A DNA stretch of 64,000 nt from Caryophanales bacterium (lineage in GTDB: Bacteria; Bacillota; Bacilli; CAJFEE01), in assembly GCA_029256085.1 (NCBI GenBank), contig JAQSYP010000002.1:62001-126000 (forward strand), given 5' to 3'. Numbering within the stretch: position 1 is the first letter of the stretch; every line of letters starts with the position of its first letter. The notes beneath the pieces are model-generated. The model searched no databases. It was not told the DNA's origin and saw nothing but the letters and a program-made list of their open reading frames with translations. Of the stretch, positions 54,789-63,508 are shown piece by piece. The translations under genes were made by a program, and so were the position numbers.

Positions 54789-55685
54789 TTTTTCCTTAAG
54801 GGATGCAACAATATTGATAAGAGTAGGATTTTCTTGAGAAAAGAAACCATCCATAGGATTTTCTTTATTAGAAATTCTTTTTAAAACATATGAAATATTA
54901 TACTTATCAACCTTTAAACTATCGTTAACTTCTTCCCAGAAAAGAGGAGTTGCTACTGTGGCATTCTCATTACCTCTAGTTGAATAAGGACAAATGATAG
55001 TCTTTCCTTCTGCATGTTGTATATAGTCAATATATAACCTATTCTCTCGGTTTTTCTTGAGTCTCTCAATTGTAAAATCATTAGGAAATTTTTCTACCAG
55101 GTATTCAGCTATGAAGCCAGTAAATAATCTTGTTTCATCGTACGATAGCGAAGTACCTTTTAATGGAATATGTATTTGTATTCCTTTATTTCCGGATAGC
55201 TTTGGATAACCCTTGATTTTAAACGAATCTAATATCACTTTTATTTCTTGGGCAGCTTTTATTGCAAGTGGAAACCGATCTCTATTGGGTGGGTCTAAGT
55301 CTATTACAATCTCGACAGGTTTATAGCTTTCAACCGTTTGAAAAGGCACATGAAATTCAATTGCCGATTGGTTACCTAACCAAATTAATGTAGACAGGTC
55401 GTTACATAAAATATAGTTATTATCCTCTATTTTTTCCGTATGTACAAAACTAGGCGCATATTCCGGGCAATTTTTTTGATAAAAAGACTCTCCCGGTATT
55501 CCATGTGGGTACCGAATTACAGTTAATGCTCGGTTTTCGAGAAAAGGCAGGATTAAAGGTGCAACTTGAATTAAATATGCGATATAACTTTCTTTAGTAT
55601 AGTGGGGATCTTTCCACAAAGGTTTATCAGGATTTGTAATTTTTAAGTCAGGATGTATTTGATATTTCTTAGTTCCTTTTTTCAT
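54768..55685 (-). CDS. ligD: NHEJ polymerase/primase domain of LigD, as a separate gene
   Basis: 305 residues. 'TNPDKPLWKDPHYTKESYIAYL' and 'IVIDLDPPNRDRFPLAIKAA' (metal-binding Asp pair) and 'YPKLSGNKGIQIHIPL' identify the archaeo-eukaryotic primase-type LigD polymerase. In B. subtilis it is fused behind the ligase domain (YkoU); here it begins with an ATG overlapping the ligase stop (ATGA) in another frame. It fills ends with NTP or dNTP during double-strand break repair, bound to Ku. Confidence 0.93.
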   Translation of the reverse strand: MKKGTKKYQIHPDLKITNPDKPLWKDPHYTKESYIAYLIQVAPLILPFLENRALTVIRYPHGIPGESFYQKNCPEYAPSFVHTEKIEDNNYILCNDLSTLIWLGNQSAIEFHVPFQTVESYKPVEIVIDLDPPNRDRFPLAIKAAQEIKVILDSFKIKGYPKLSGNKGIQIHIPLKGTSLSYDETRLFTGFIAEYLVEKFPNDFTIERLKKNRENRLYIDYIQHAEGKTIICPYSTRGNENATVATPLFWEEVNDSLKVDKYNISYVLKRISNKENPMDGFFSQENPTLINIVASLKEKQKNSGA

Positions 55686-56623
55686 GTTAGCTTACATTCC
55701 TTTGGATCCTGATTAACAAAAGCCTGTATACTCGGTTGTCTTAATGTGTGCCCTTCTGGCCATTCTATATATTGCACTTTGACAGTAATTAATGGCTTTA
55801 ACCATTGAATATTTTTTTGTTTATCAGGTTCATTTATAAATGGATTACTATCTACCTTTAAAGATTCAATAATTTTTGTTAGGCCCTTCCAGTCTGCTTT
55901 TGAAAGTTTACCCGTTCCAACGTGCCCTACATACCAAAATTTGCCCTTATCATCATAAAGACCAATATAAATTGAATTTACTACGTCACCTCTATAAGTA
56001 ACGCCACCAACAACCCCAATTAAGTCTTTATAATTTTTAACTTTTTGCCAATCAGATGTTTTTCCATCAATAATGTAGCGACTATTGAGATTTTTACATA
56101 CGATTCCTTCTAGATTATGTTGCTTTGTAACTTCAAATAGTGATCTACTATCTTGTTGTACTGGTACTGTCTGTGCATACTTGTTAGGTGTAATAATGTC
56201 TGAGAGAATATCTAATCGCTTATCTAAAGGATAATTGTTAATCCATTCACCGTTATAAAAAATAACATCAAAAATCATATAATATACTGGTACTGCTTGC
56301 ATCACATGAGAGACTCGATCCATTCTCCGAATCCCATCCCGTCTCATCACCTCATGAAATGAAGGATTACCTTTTTGGTCAAGGGCAATTACTTCGCCAT
56401 CTAAGATTACAGATTTTGCTTTACAGTAAGAGTTCACATCTATTAATTCCGGAAAATGCTTTGTTCGTTCGTTCAACTTGCGATTAAATTGACGCACTTC
56501 TATACCATCAAAATACGTTAAGATACGTACTCCATCCCATTTTATCTGACTTACCCATTCCTTACCTTGAGGTACATCGTCTGAACTCATCGGCTCAAAC
56601 GGTATTATTGGTTTAAACTTCAT
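55682..56623 (-). CDS. ligD: NHEJ ATP-dependent DNA ligase domain of LigD
   Basis: 313 residues. Lys28 of KWDG is the AMP-accepting residue. 'VILDGEVIALDQKGNPSFHEVMRRDG', 'LEGIVCKNLNSRYIIDGKTSDWQKVKNYK' and the OB part 'YVGHVGTGKLS' are ligase motifs III-V and VI region. The length equals the ligase half of B. subtilis LigD. It starts 2 bases after the ku stop. Seals ends held by Ku in spores or stationary cells. Confidence 0.94.
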   Translation of the reverse strand: MKFKPIIPFEPMSSDDVPQGKEWVSQIKWDGVRILTYFDGIEVRQFNRKLNERTKHFPELIDVNSYCKAKSVILDGEVIALDQKGNPSFHEVMRRDGIRRMDRVSHVMQAVPVYYMIFDVIFYNGEWINNYPLDKRLDILSDIITPNKYAQTVPVQQDSRSLFEVTKQHNLEGIVCKNLNSRYIIDGKTSDWQKVKNYKDLIGVVGGVTYRGDVVNSIYIGLYDDKGKFWYVGHVGTGKLSKADWKGLTKIIESLKVDSNPFINEPDKQKNIQWLKPLITVKVQYIEWPEGHTLRQPSIQAFVNQDPKECKLT

Positions 56624-56625
56624 TA

Positions 56626-57465
56626 TTAACTAGTCTTCTTTCTCGGTTTTCTAGTTTTAGGTGGTGCTGTTTCTGTCTTAGTTTTATCAATTGAAGCCTG
56701 CAATGCAGCCATTAAATCATAAACATTACTTGTGTCTTTCTTTACATCTTTATCAGGAGTATCTACAAATAGATTTCTTTCTATCTTCTCCTGAATTAAA
56801 TTCTCTAAAGCTGTACGATAAGTGTCTGTATATTTTTCAGGCTCAAATTTAGTTGTTAATTGGTCTACTAGCATCATACCAACTTGTAATTCCTTTTCTG
56901 AAACTGCTGACTTATCAATATGACTAGCATATGGAACACTACCAGAATCACGAACCTCATCTGGAAAATGTAATGTCTCCATTATCAACATGTCATTATG
57001 GGGCCTTATTGCTGCTAACCGTTCACTACTTCTAATAGTTACTTTTGCAATTCCAATCTTCTCAGTTCTTTTTAAAATCTCAGATAATAACGCATACGGT
57101 TTTGTCCCATTTGATTCAGCTCCAACATAATATGTTTTGTCATAATATATTGGATCAATTTCAGCCAGTTTAACGAAATCAATTATACTTACTTGTTTTA
57201 ACTCAAATTCTTCTTTTAATTTATTAATTTCTTCATCCGTAATTTGTATATATTTACCTTGTGGTGTTTCATAAACCTTAATAATATCATCTGGCTTAAC
57301 TTCTTCATCTCCACAATTTTCTGCTACTTTTTTATATCTAATTGGGGTTAAACACTCTTTATGAAGTTGTCTAAACTTTATATCTTTATCTTCTACTGCA
57401 CTAAATAATTTCACAGGGATATTTACTAAACCAAAACTAATTGAACCTTTCCATACTGTATGCAT
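56626..57465 (-). CDS. ku: NHEJ end-binding protein Ku
   Basis: 279 residues. 'MHTVWKGSISFGLVNIPVKLFSA', 'RQLHKECLTPIRYKKVAENCGDEEV', 'YYVGAESNGTKPYALL' and 'RTEKIGIAKVTIRSSERLAAIRP' are bacterial Ku. A Lys/Arg-rich C-terminal tail (KTRKPRKKTS) contacts DNA. Homodimers thread onto double-strand ends and recruit the two downstream products. In B. subtilis the orthologues are expressed in the forespore under sigma-G. Confidence 0.96.
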   Translation of the reverse strand: MHTVWKGSISFGLVNIPVKLFSAVEDKDIKFRQLHKECLTPIRYKKVAENCGDEEVKPDDIIKVYETPQGKYIQITDEEINKLKEEFELKQVSIIDFVKLAEIDPIYYDKTYYVGAESNGTKPYALLSEILKRTEKIGIAKVTIRSSERLAAIRPHNDMLIMETLHFPDEVRDSGSVPYASHIDKSAVSEKELQVGMMLVDQLTTKFEPEKYTDTYRTALENLIQEKIERNLFVDTPDKDVKKDTSNVYDLMAALQASIDKTKTETAPPKTRKPRKKTS

Positions 57466-57488
57466 AAAATCACCACATTCTTTTTTAC

Positions 57489-57522
57489 TGATATATTTTC
57501 CCTTAGTGGATATACATATTCA
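57489..57522 (-). promoter_or_regulatory. Possible sigma-G-like promoter of ku
   Basis: On the minus strand TGAATA (57517-57522), 18 bases, and AAATATATCA. The -35 fits forespore sigma factors; the -10 is weak. Confidence 0.3.
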
Positions 57523-57551
57523 GAAACTATTAAATCGTGGTAGACATTTTA

Positions 57552-57583
57552 AAGGCTGCTGAGACATTTTTCTCAACAGCCTT
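57552..57583 (-). terminator. Terminator of the asparagine synthetase gene
   Basis: AAGGCTGTTGAGA / TCTCAGCAGCCTT with one mismatch. Confidence 0.75.
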
Positions 57584-57591
57584 AATTGATG

Positions 57592-59439
57592 CTATTCAAC
57601 TATATTCACTCGATATTTTTCAGCCCAGTAGTGCAGTTGACCTAAATGAGCTAATAATTGCGGTCCCGTCATTAGCTGACCAAACCACGGAACTGAGAAA
57701 TCTGAGCCTTTAGTTTCAATAAGTTTTGCTATCTTTTCCTTTTCAAATAGCTCATGTAGAATCGAGTCTTTATTAGCAGTTAACTTTTTTAACCATTCTG
57801 TTACTGCATCTGTATAAAATGGGTTATGGGTTTTTGGATAAGGGCTTTTCTTTCTATCAATAATTTCTTCAGGTAAAATCCCTCTTAATGCGTCTCGTAA
57901 CAAACCTTTTTCTCTACCATTTAAACTCTTCATTTCCCACGGAATATTCCACGCATACTCAACAATCCTGTGATCCGCAAACGGAACTCTCACTTCTAAA
58001 CTTGCTCCCATACTCATTCTATCTTTGCGCTCTAAAAGAGTCGTCATAAACCAAATCATATTAATATAGAAAAGCTTTCGTCTTGATGCTTCCTCTTCAC
58101 TTTCGCCGTCAAGTAATGGTGTTTCACTAACTGTATTATTATATTTATCTATTACATAACTCTTTAAATTTAAAGTTTTCTTCCATTTGTCTTGAAGCAA
58201 ATTTTCTCTAGCGTCTAGTGATCGTATCCACGGAAAACCTTCTCGCTTAAGATCTTCATTACGATAAAACCATGGATAACCTCCAAAAATCTCATCAGCA
58301 CATTCACCTGAAAGACCAACAACAAAATCCTTTTTTATTTCTCTACAAAACCAGAGTAAAGACGAATCTACGTCAGCCATTCCTGGTAAATCACGCACAT
58401 CTACAGCTTCCTCGAGATAATTAAAGAGAATTTCGTTATTTATTTCGCATCTATGATGTGTAGTATTGAATTTATCAGACATTAATTTGATCCAATATGA
58501 ATCTGAATTAGGTTGAAATTCACTAACTTTAAAATATTTGTCATTACCTTCATAGTCAATTGAATAAGTATGAAGATTTCCTTTTCCAATTTTATTAAAA
58601 TGGTTAGCTGCAATCGCAGTAATTGCACTGGAATCTAAACCACCAGATAAAAAAGTACACACTGGTACATCTGAAACTAATTGTTTAACTATTGCATCCG
58701 ATAATAAATTACTTAATTTATCCTTAGTTTCCTCAATATTGTCTGTATGCTTAGAGCTCGTTACATTCCAGTATCTCCAAATTTTCAAGCCATCTTTCGA
58801 ATAAGTTAAAGAATGGCCTGGTCTTAATTCTTTTATTCGTTTGTAAATGCCATTTCCAGGAGTATGCGATGGACCTAATCCTAGTAGTTCACATAAACCT
58901 TCTCTATCTATTTCAGTTTTTATCTCATCATGAGCTAAGATAGATTTTAGCTCCGAACCAAACAGAAATGTACCATTTTGTTCATAATAAAATAAAGGCT
59001 TTACCCCTAGTCTATCACGTGCTATAAAAAGCTTTTTGTTCTCTTCATCCCATATAGAAAAAGCAAATATACCGTTTAAGTAGTCCACACAATTCTCTTG
59101 CCATTCGACATATGATGTTAATAATACTTCGGTGTCAGAATGTGATTTAAAAGTGTAGCCACGTTTTAGTAATTCAGATCTAATTTCTTCTGTATTATAT
59201 AACTCCCCGTTGTAGCAAATTGTATACGTGTTATTATTCTTGATTTTTGACATTGGTTGTCTTCCACCAACAAGGTCGACAACAGATAGTCTCTTATGTC
59301 CAAAAAAAACGTTCTTACTACCCCATACATTTGTTTCATCTGGACCACGCTTTGCAAGGGATTCTGTCATCTTTTCTACAATATATTTTTTATTATCTAT
59401 ATAATTGGAATAGTTAACCCAACCAGTAATACCGCACAT
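57592..59439 (-). CDS. asnO: Glutamine-hydrolysing asparagine synthetase, AsnO type
   Basis: 615 residues. Cys2 is the glutaminase nucleophile (MCGITGW). 'SFKSHSDTEVLLTSY' and 'NGIFAFSIWDEENKKLFIARDRLGVKPLFYY' belong to the N-terminal glutaminase domain; 'FLSGGLDSSAITAIAANHF' is the ATP pyrophosphatase loop of the synthetase domain. Length matches B. subtilis AsnO (614), which is needed for sporulation, rather than AsnB (632). It is divergent from a YisN-like gene as in B. subtilis. Confidence 0.93.
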   Translation of the reverse strand: MCGITGWVNYSNYIDNKKYIVEKMTESLAKRGPDETNVWGSKNVFFGHKRLSVVDLVGGRQPMSKIKNNNTYTICYNGELYNTEEIRSELLKRGYTFKSHSDTEVLLTSYVEWQENCVDYLNGIFAFSIWDEENKKLFIARDRLGVKPLFYYEQNGTFLFGSELKSILAHDEIKTEIDREGLCELLGLGPSHTPGNGIYKRIKELRPGHSLTYSKDGLKIWRYWNVTSSKHTDNIEETKDKLSNLLSDAIVKQLVSDVPVCTFLSGGLDSSAITAIAANHFNKIGKGNLHTYSIDYEGNDKYFKVSEFQPNSDSYWIKLMSDKFNTTHHRCEINNEILFNYLEEAVDVRDLPGMADVDSSLLWFCREIKKDFVVGLSGECADEIFGGYPWFYRNEDLKREGFPWIRSLDARENLLQDKWKKTLNLKSYVIDKYNNTVSETPLLDGESEEEASRRKLFYINMIWFMTTLLERKDRMSMGASLEVRVPFADHRIVEYAWNIPWEMKSLNGREKGLLRDALRGILPEEIIDRKKSPYPKTHNPFYTDAVTEWLKKLTANKDSILHELFEKEKIAKLIETKGSDFSVPWFGQLMTGPQLLAHLGQLHYWAEKYRVNIVE

Positions 59440-59596
59440 TGTGGTTCCTCCTATGTTACAAATAACAATTTATACTATAGTATGCATTGGAAACTGGATG
59501 AGGTACCTAAATTATAAAATTGCATGTTTAATATAGATTGTAGTTGGCGATTACTTTTAATAGCAACTTTGAAAATCATAAGCTGGAGGAGATTGA

Positions 59597-60160
59597 ATGA
59601 CATCTTTAAACAAGACTGATTTATTAAAAAATCAGCCTCGAGCATATTTAGAAGGCTCTTTAGAAATCATTGGAGATGAAACTGTTTTTTTTGATGATGA
59701 AACCGATGAAGCTTTTTGTTTTGATGAAAACTTTACGCATAAAGGTTTTGATGTTCTTATAAGGGGCATATGGATCCAAGCAGATTACCATTCAAATAAA
59801 TATTTATCTATAGATAACGAAGTGTTGCCTATTGAAGATAACACTAAGATAAGACTGCCTAGAAAAATACATTATGCCTATCAAGAATGGCTTAACGAGT
59901 TAAGTGCTGAATCTTTCACAAACTTTCTAAAGGTTCTTAACAGATTAAATTATTCTATTTATGATAATATTTTTTGTCATAATTACGGTTTATTTCTTCC
60001 AGACGACTCTCCCCGAGAAGGAGTAAATATACTAATATTTGATAACACGGATTTTGTTTGTAATGTTCAACATCATTTTTTTAGAGCTAGAAGTGTAACA
60101 AAAGATCGTTTTGAATTCACCCAAACAAACGGTAAAAGAAATTTATTAGTTTATGGATAA
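59597..60160 (+). CDS. yisN: YisN-like protein (DUF2777)
   Basis: 187 residues; TGGAGGAG before the ATG. 'QPRAYLEGSLEIIGDETVFFDDETDEAF' and 'FLKVLNRLNYSIYDNIFCHNYGLFL' fit what I remember of B. subtilis YisN, and its position beside asnO agrees. Cytosolic, acidic, function unknown. Recognition is by memory and synteny only. Confidence 0.7.
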   Translation: MTSLNKTDLLKNQPRAYLEGSLEIIGDETVFFDDETDEAFCFDENFTHKGFDVLIRGIWIQADYHSNKYLSIDNEVLPIEDNTKIRLPRKIHYAYQEWLNELSAESFTNFLKVLNRLNYSIYDNIFCHNYGLFLPDDSPREGVNILIFDNTDFVCNVQHHFFRARSVTKDRFEFTQTNGKRNLLVYG

Positions 60161-60256
60161 ATTATAAAAACATTTAGGAATTTCCATAATTTCTGCAAAT
60201 TTATGTTTTATATTAAGTACATGAAAACCTTTCATACCTTAAAACCCTAACCTTTT

Positions 60257-60289
60257 TCTGTGGCCTATCTAAAACCACAGATTTTTTTT
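60257..60289 (+). terminator. Terminator after the yisN-like gene
   Basis: TCTGTGG / CCACAGA stem and eight T. Confidence 0.8.
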
Positions 60290-60319
60290 GTGCATTTTTT
60301 AGATAATTTAGTTGAAAGA

Positions 60320-60445
60320 ATTATTTTTAATCCGAAAATTTATTTTTCAATCCGAATAGACACTTTTTTAATCCAAAAAAAATTTTTATAATCCAAAATC
60401 CATTTTTTTAATCCAAAACTTAGGTTTTTTAAGCCAAAGCTTAAA
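60320..60445. repeat. Six degenerate 20-21-base units, TTTTTAATCC type
   Basis: AATCC (last unit AAGCC) begins at 60329, 60349, 60370, 60390, 60410 and 60431, each after a T tract and mostly before an A tract. Spacings are 20, 21, 20, 20 and 21. It fills the middle of the 530-base gap before rocD; the rest of the gap (60446-60607) is AT-rich without a gene. Confidence 0.8.
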
Positions 60446-60607
60446 TTAACTAGTCAAGTCCTCGATATTAACTCACCAAACAAACAATTTAAAATAGTTT
60501 AAATGGTGTCAACTTTATATACTATACATATCACATGCTGTTTTTATTATAATTTGTGAATTTTTATTCACTTTATGGAATATTTTATACATTTTTTTCA
60601 TATTTTT

Positions 60608-60637
60608 TTAACATTAATATGGAAAAAGTGATATAAT
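60608..60637 (+). promoter_or_regulatory. Sigma-A promoter of rocD
   Basis: TTAACA (60608-60613), 18 bases, TATAAT (60632-60637). No -24/-12 sigma-L element (TGGCAC...TTGC) was found. Confidence 0.7.
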
Positions 60638-60690
60638 GATTTTTAATTAAACTTAAAGGAAATATTAAAGATTATTAGGGAGGTAATTAA

Positions 60691-61878
60691 ATGAATTTAA
60701 CTGAGAACACAATCGAATTAACAGAAAAGTATGGTGCAAACAACTATCATCCACTTCCGATAGTTATTTCTGAGGCTGAAGGAGTATGGGTATATAACCC
60801 TGAAGGTGAAAAGTATCTTGATTGTTTGAGTGCTTACTCTGCAGTTAATCAAGGTCATAGACATCCAAAAATTATCGATGCATTGATTAAGCAAGCTAAC
60901 AAAGTAACTCTGACTTCTCGTGCGTTCCACAATGACCAATTAGGTCCTTGGTACGAATTAGTTTCTAAGTTTACTAACAAAGAAATGATTTTACCAATGA
61001 ACACAGGTGCAGAAGCTGTGGAAACTGCTTTAAAGGCTGCTAGACGATGGGCTTATGATGTAAAAGGTGTAGCTGCTAACTCTGCAGAAATTATTGCATG
61101 TGTTGATAACTTCCACGGTCGTACTTTAGCTGCAATATCGATGTCATCACATGACGAATATAAGGATGGTTTCGGACCATTACTACCAGGGATTAAACTA
61201 GTTCCTTACGGTGATATCGAAGCTCTTAAAAATGCTATTACACCAAATACTGCAGCTTTTCTTTTTGAACCTATCCAAGGAGAAGCGGGAATTAATATTC
61301 CAACTGCGGGATACTTAAGTGAAGCATCTACAGTTTGTAAAGAAAATAATGTATTATTTATCGCAGACGAAATTCAAACTGGTCTAGGTAGAACAGGTAA
61401 AATGTTCGCATGTGATTGGGAAAATATTGTTCCTGATATGTATATTTTAGGAAAAGCACTTGGTGGTGGAGTATTCCCTATATCTTGCGTTGCAGCTAGT
61501 CGAGAAATTTTAGGCGTTTTCAATCCTGGATCTCATGGATCAACATTTGGCGGAAACCCTCTTGCTTGCGCAGTATCTATTGCTGCTTTAGAAGTAATTA
61601 CAGAGGAAGACTTAGTTAATAAATCTCTTGAGCTTGGTGAATATTTAATGACGCAATTACAATCACTTCAAAGTGATGTAATTACAGATATTCGTGGCCG
61701 TGGTTTATTTATCGGAATAGAGTTAAATACAAAAGCAAGACCATATTGCGAAAAGTTAAAAGAATTAGGGATTCTTTGTAAAGAAACTCACGATAATGTA
61801 ATTCGTATTGCCCCACCTTTAGTTATAACTAAGGAAGAGTTAGATTTCTTATTCTCAAAAGTAAAAGAAGTACTATAA
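60691..61878 (+). CDS. rocD: Ornithine aminotransferase RocD
   Basis: 395 residues; GGGAGG before the ATG. Class III PLP aminotransferase: '[17 protein letters not shown]', '[25 protein letters not shown]', '[20 protein letters not shown]' and the PLP Lys in '[13 protein letters not shown]'; '[13 protein letters not shown]' is conserved. Converts ornithine and 2-oxoglutarate to glutamate semialdehyde and glutamate in arginine use. It stands alone with its own terminator. Confidence 0.95.
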   Translation: MNLTENTIELTEKYGANNYHPLPIVISEAEGVWVYNPEGEKYLDCLSAYSAVNQGHRHPKIIDALIKQANKVTLTSRAFHNDQLGPWYELVSKFTNKEMILPMNTGAEAVETALKAARRWAYDVKGVAANSAEIIACVDNFHGRTLAAISMSSHDEYKDGFGPLLPGIKLVPYGDIEALKNAITPNTAAFLFEPIQGEAGINIPTAGYLSEASTVCKENNVLFIADEIQTGLGRTGKMFACDWENIVPDMYILGKALGGGVFPISCVAASREILGVFNPGSHGSTFGGNPLACAVSIAALEVITEEDLVNKSLELGEYLMTQLQSLQSDVITDIRGRGLFIGIELNTKARPYCEKLKELGILCKETHDNVIRIAPPLVITKEELDFLFSKVKEVL

Positions 61879-61884
61879 GACAGC

Positions 61885-61912
61885 AAATAACCGGTCAAAT
61901 GACCGGTTATTT
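61885..61912. terminator. Bidirectional terminator rocD / yisK
   Basis: AAATAACCGGTCA / TGACCGGTTATTT perfect stem with a 2-base loop. Confidence 0.85.
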
Positions 61913-62797
61913 TACTATATTTGATAATGATCCAATTCCGTTTATTGTAATAGTAATTTCATCACCTGTTTTTAAATATCTAGGTGGATTAAACCCTTTC
62001 CCTACACCTGCTGGCGTTCCAGTCGCGATTATGTCTCCAGGCTCTAGTGTTATTCCCTTTGAAATAGTTGAAATTATTTTTTCAACTGAAAAAGTCATAT
62101 TTGCAACTAGATCATTTTGTCTTATTTCTCCATTTACTACAGTAATAATTCTACAATCTTTAATATTTGAAATGTCTTCTTTTTCAACAATCCACGGTCC
62201 TATTGGGCAGAACGTATCTAAGCTTTTTCCAAAGAAAAACTGATTATGCTTTGACTGAAGGTCTCTTGCCGTTACATCATTTAAAATTGTGTATCCAAAA
62301 ACATAGTTAAGAGCTTCATCTTCAGTAATATTTTTGCCCTTTTTACCAATTACTACGGCCAATTCACCCTCATAATCCAAAGCATTTGTTAATTCACTAT
62401 GTGCATTTATTTTTCCACGGTTACCTATTAATGTAGTTTGAGGTTTAGAGAATAAAACAATATGCTCGCTTCCATCATTTCGATCACCCGTTTCTGCTGC
62501 ATGGTCACGATAATTTTTACCGACACATATAATATTTTTAGGTGGGTTTAAGATTGGTGGTAAAAACCGATAGTCACCATTGATCTGACAACTATCGTAA
62601 TATGTTAGATCGAGATATGTAATTCGGTTTCTCAAATAGTTGTATTGATCTATATTGTTTAAATTAACGTGGAGTAAATTACTTACTTTATTCGTACCTA
62701 AAATAGCTAGTTCAAGCAGCTGAATATCGAAATTTTTTTCTTTATGTATAATTCCAAGTATTATTTTGTCATCTTGTTTTATTTGAGCTAGTTTCAT
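61907..62797 (-). CDS. yisK: Fumarylacetoacetate hydrolase-family protein YisK
   Basis: 296 residues. 'NIICVGKNYRDHAAETGDRN', 'ALDYEGELAVVIGKKGKNI' (metal-binding Glu pair), 'GYTILNDVTARDLQSKHNQFFFGKSLDTFCPIGPWIV' and 'ITLEPGDIIATGTPAGVGKGFNPPRYLKTGD' are the FAH-fold hallmarks. B. subtilis YisK is reported as an oxaloacetate decarboxylase that interacts with Mbl. The ATG has AAAGGGG upstream. Divergent from gerP, as in the yis region. Confidence 0.93.
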   Translation of the reverse strand: MKLAQIKQDDKIILGIIHKEKNFDIQLLELAILGTNKVSNLLHVNLNNIDQYNYLRNRITYLDLTYYDSCQINGDYRFLPPILNPPKNIICVGKNYRDHAAETGDRNDGSEHIVLFSKPQTTLIGNRGKINAHSELTNALDYEGELAVVIGKKGKNITEDEALNYVFGYTILNDVTARDLQSKHNQFFFGKSLDTFCPIGPWIVEKEDISNIKDCRIITVVNGEIRQNDLVANMTFSVEKIISTISKGITLEPGDIIATGTPAGVGKGFNPPRYLKTGDEITITINGIGSLSNIVK

Positions 62798-62851
62798 ATA
62801 AAAACCCCTTTAATATTACTAATACTATTTTACTTCATATAGTTTGTATAG

Positions 62852-62880
62852 GCACGTATTACATAATTGCTCATAGTATA
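62852..62880 (+). promoter_or_regulatory. Sigma-K-like promoter of gerP
   Basis: AC at 62854-62855, a 16-base spacer, and CATAGTATA at 62872-62880, an exact CATANNNTA. It lies about 118 bases before gerPA, with a repeat in between. Confidence 0.6.
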
Positions 62881-62903
62881 TAACGATAACTTCAAAAGCT
62901 ACA

Positions 62904-62966
62904 GCAGAGCCGTAGTTGCACTTATGCGGTAAGAAATTATGAACTACGAAGAAGTTTATATTTTCT
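62904..62966 (+). repeat. Hairpin repeat family B, copy 3
   Basis: 'GCAGAGCCGTAGTTGCACTT' followed by GAAATTATGAACT and AGTTTATATTTTC, a less perfect version of the stem in copies 1 and 2. It would form part of the gerP leader RNA. Confidence 0.7.
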
Positions 62967-62997
62967 TTATATAGTTTAAAAAAAGGAATGATTCTAA

Positions 62998-63219
62998 ATG
63001 CCTGCCATGGTTGGATTCGTAAACGTTATTAGTATTGGATCTAGTAGTATTTTTAACATCGGTGACGTTTTCTATATTTGTCCTAATAGTAGTGCCCGAA
63101 CATTTGCCGGTGCGGGCTCATTTAATACAGGTGATAGTTTAAATATCGCAAACTATGAAAGTACGACAAATGTAAATGACCCTGATCAATATGACATGCC
63201 TATTATAGGAAACTTTTAA
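62998..63219 (+). CDS. gerPA: Spore germination protein GerPA
   Basis: 73 residues. 'MPAMVGFVNVISIGSSSIFNIGDVFYICPNSSARTFAGAGSFNTGDSL' is the GerPA/GerPF pattern; first-gene position followed by gerPB and gerPC makes it gerPA. AAAGGAATG before the ATG. GerP proteins are made in the mother cell and let nutrient germinants pass the coat. Confidence 0.92.
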   Translation: MPAMVGFVNVISIGSSSIFNIGDVFYICPNSSARTFAGAGSFNTGDSLNIANYESTTNVNDPDQYDMPIIGNF

Positions 63220-63241
63220 CGACAGATTTGAGGGATAGATT

Positions 63242-63439
63242 ATGAACTTTTATATTAATCAATCAATAGTTATTGGACAATTTAAAATTGGTGGTGTAAC
63301 TAATTCTTCAGTGCTTCAAATAGGAAGTGCTGGCTTAATCAAAGCAGAGTCAAGATTACTAAACACAGGCAGTTATCTTGCCCCAGCTCCACCTTTAGTA
63401 TCGCCAAAGCAATTAATTCAATCTACAACACAAAGCTAG
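63242..63439 (+). CDS. gerPB: Spore germination protein GerPB
   Basis: 65 residues. Begins MNFYINQSIVIGQFKIGGV, then 'TNSSVLQIGSAGLIKAESRL' and 'LNTGSYLAPAPPL', as in GerPB. Spacing to gerPA is 22 bases. It is shorter at the C-terminus than some relatives. Confidence 0.92.
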   Translation: MNFYINQSIVIGQFKIGGVTNSSVLQIGSAGLIKAESRLLNTGSYLAPAPPLVSPKQLIQSTTQS

Positions 63440-63508
63440 TCATTCACCCAAATTTGAATTAATGAATATATATAATTTAGAAACCAAACTGAATTGGAGG
63501 GTTGCAGA

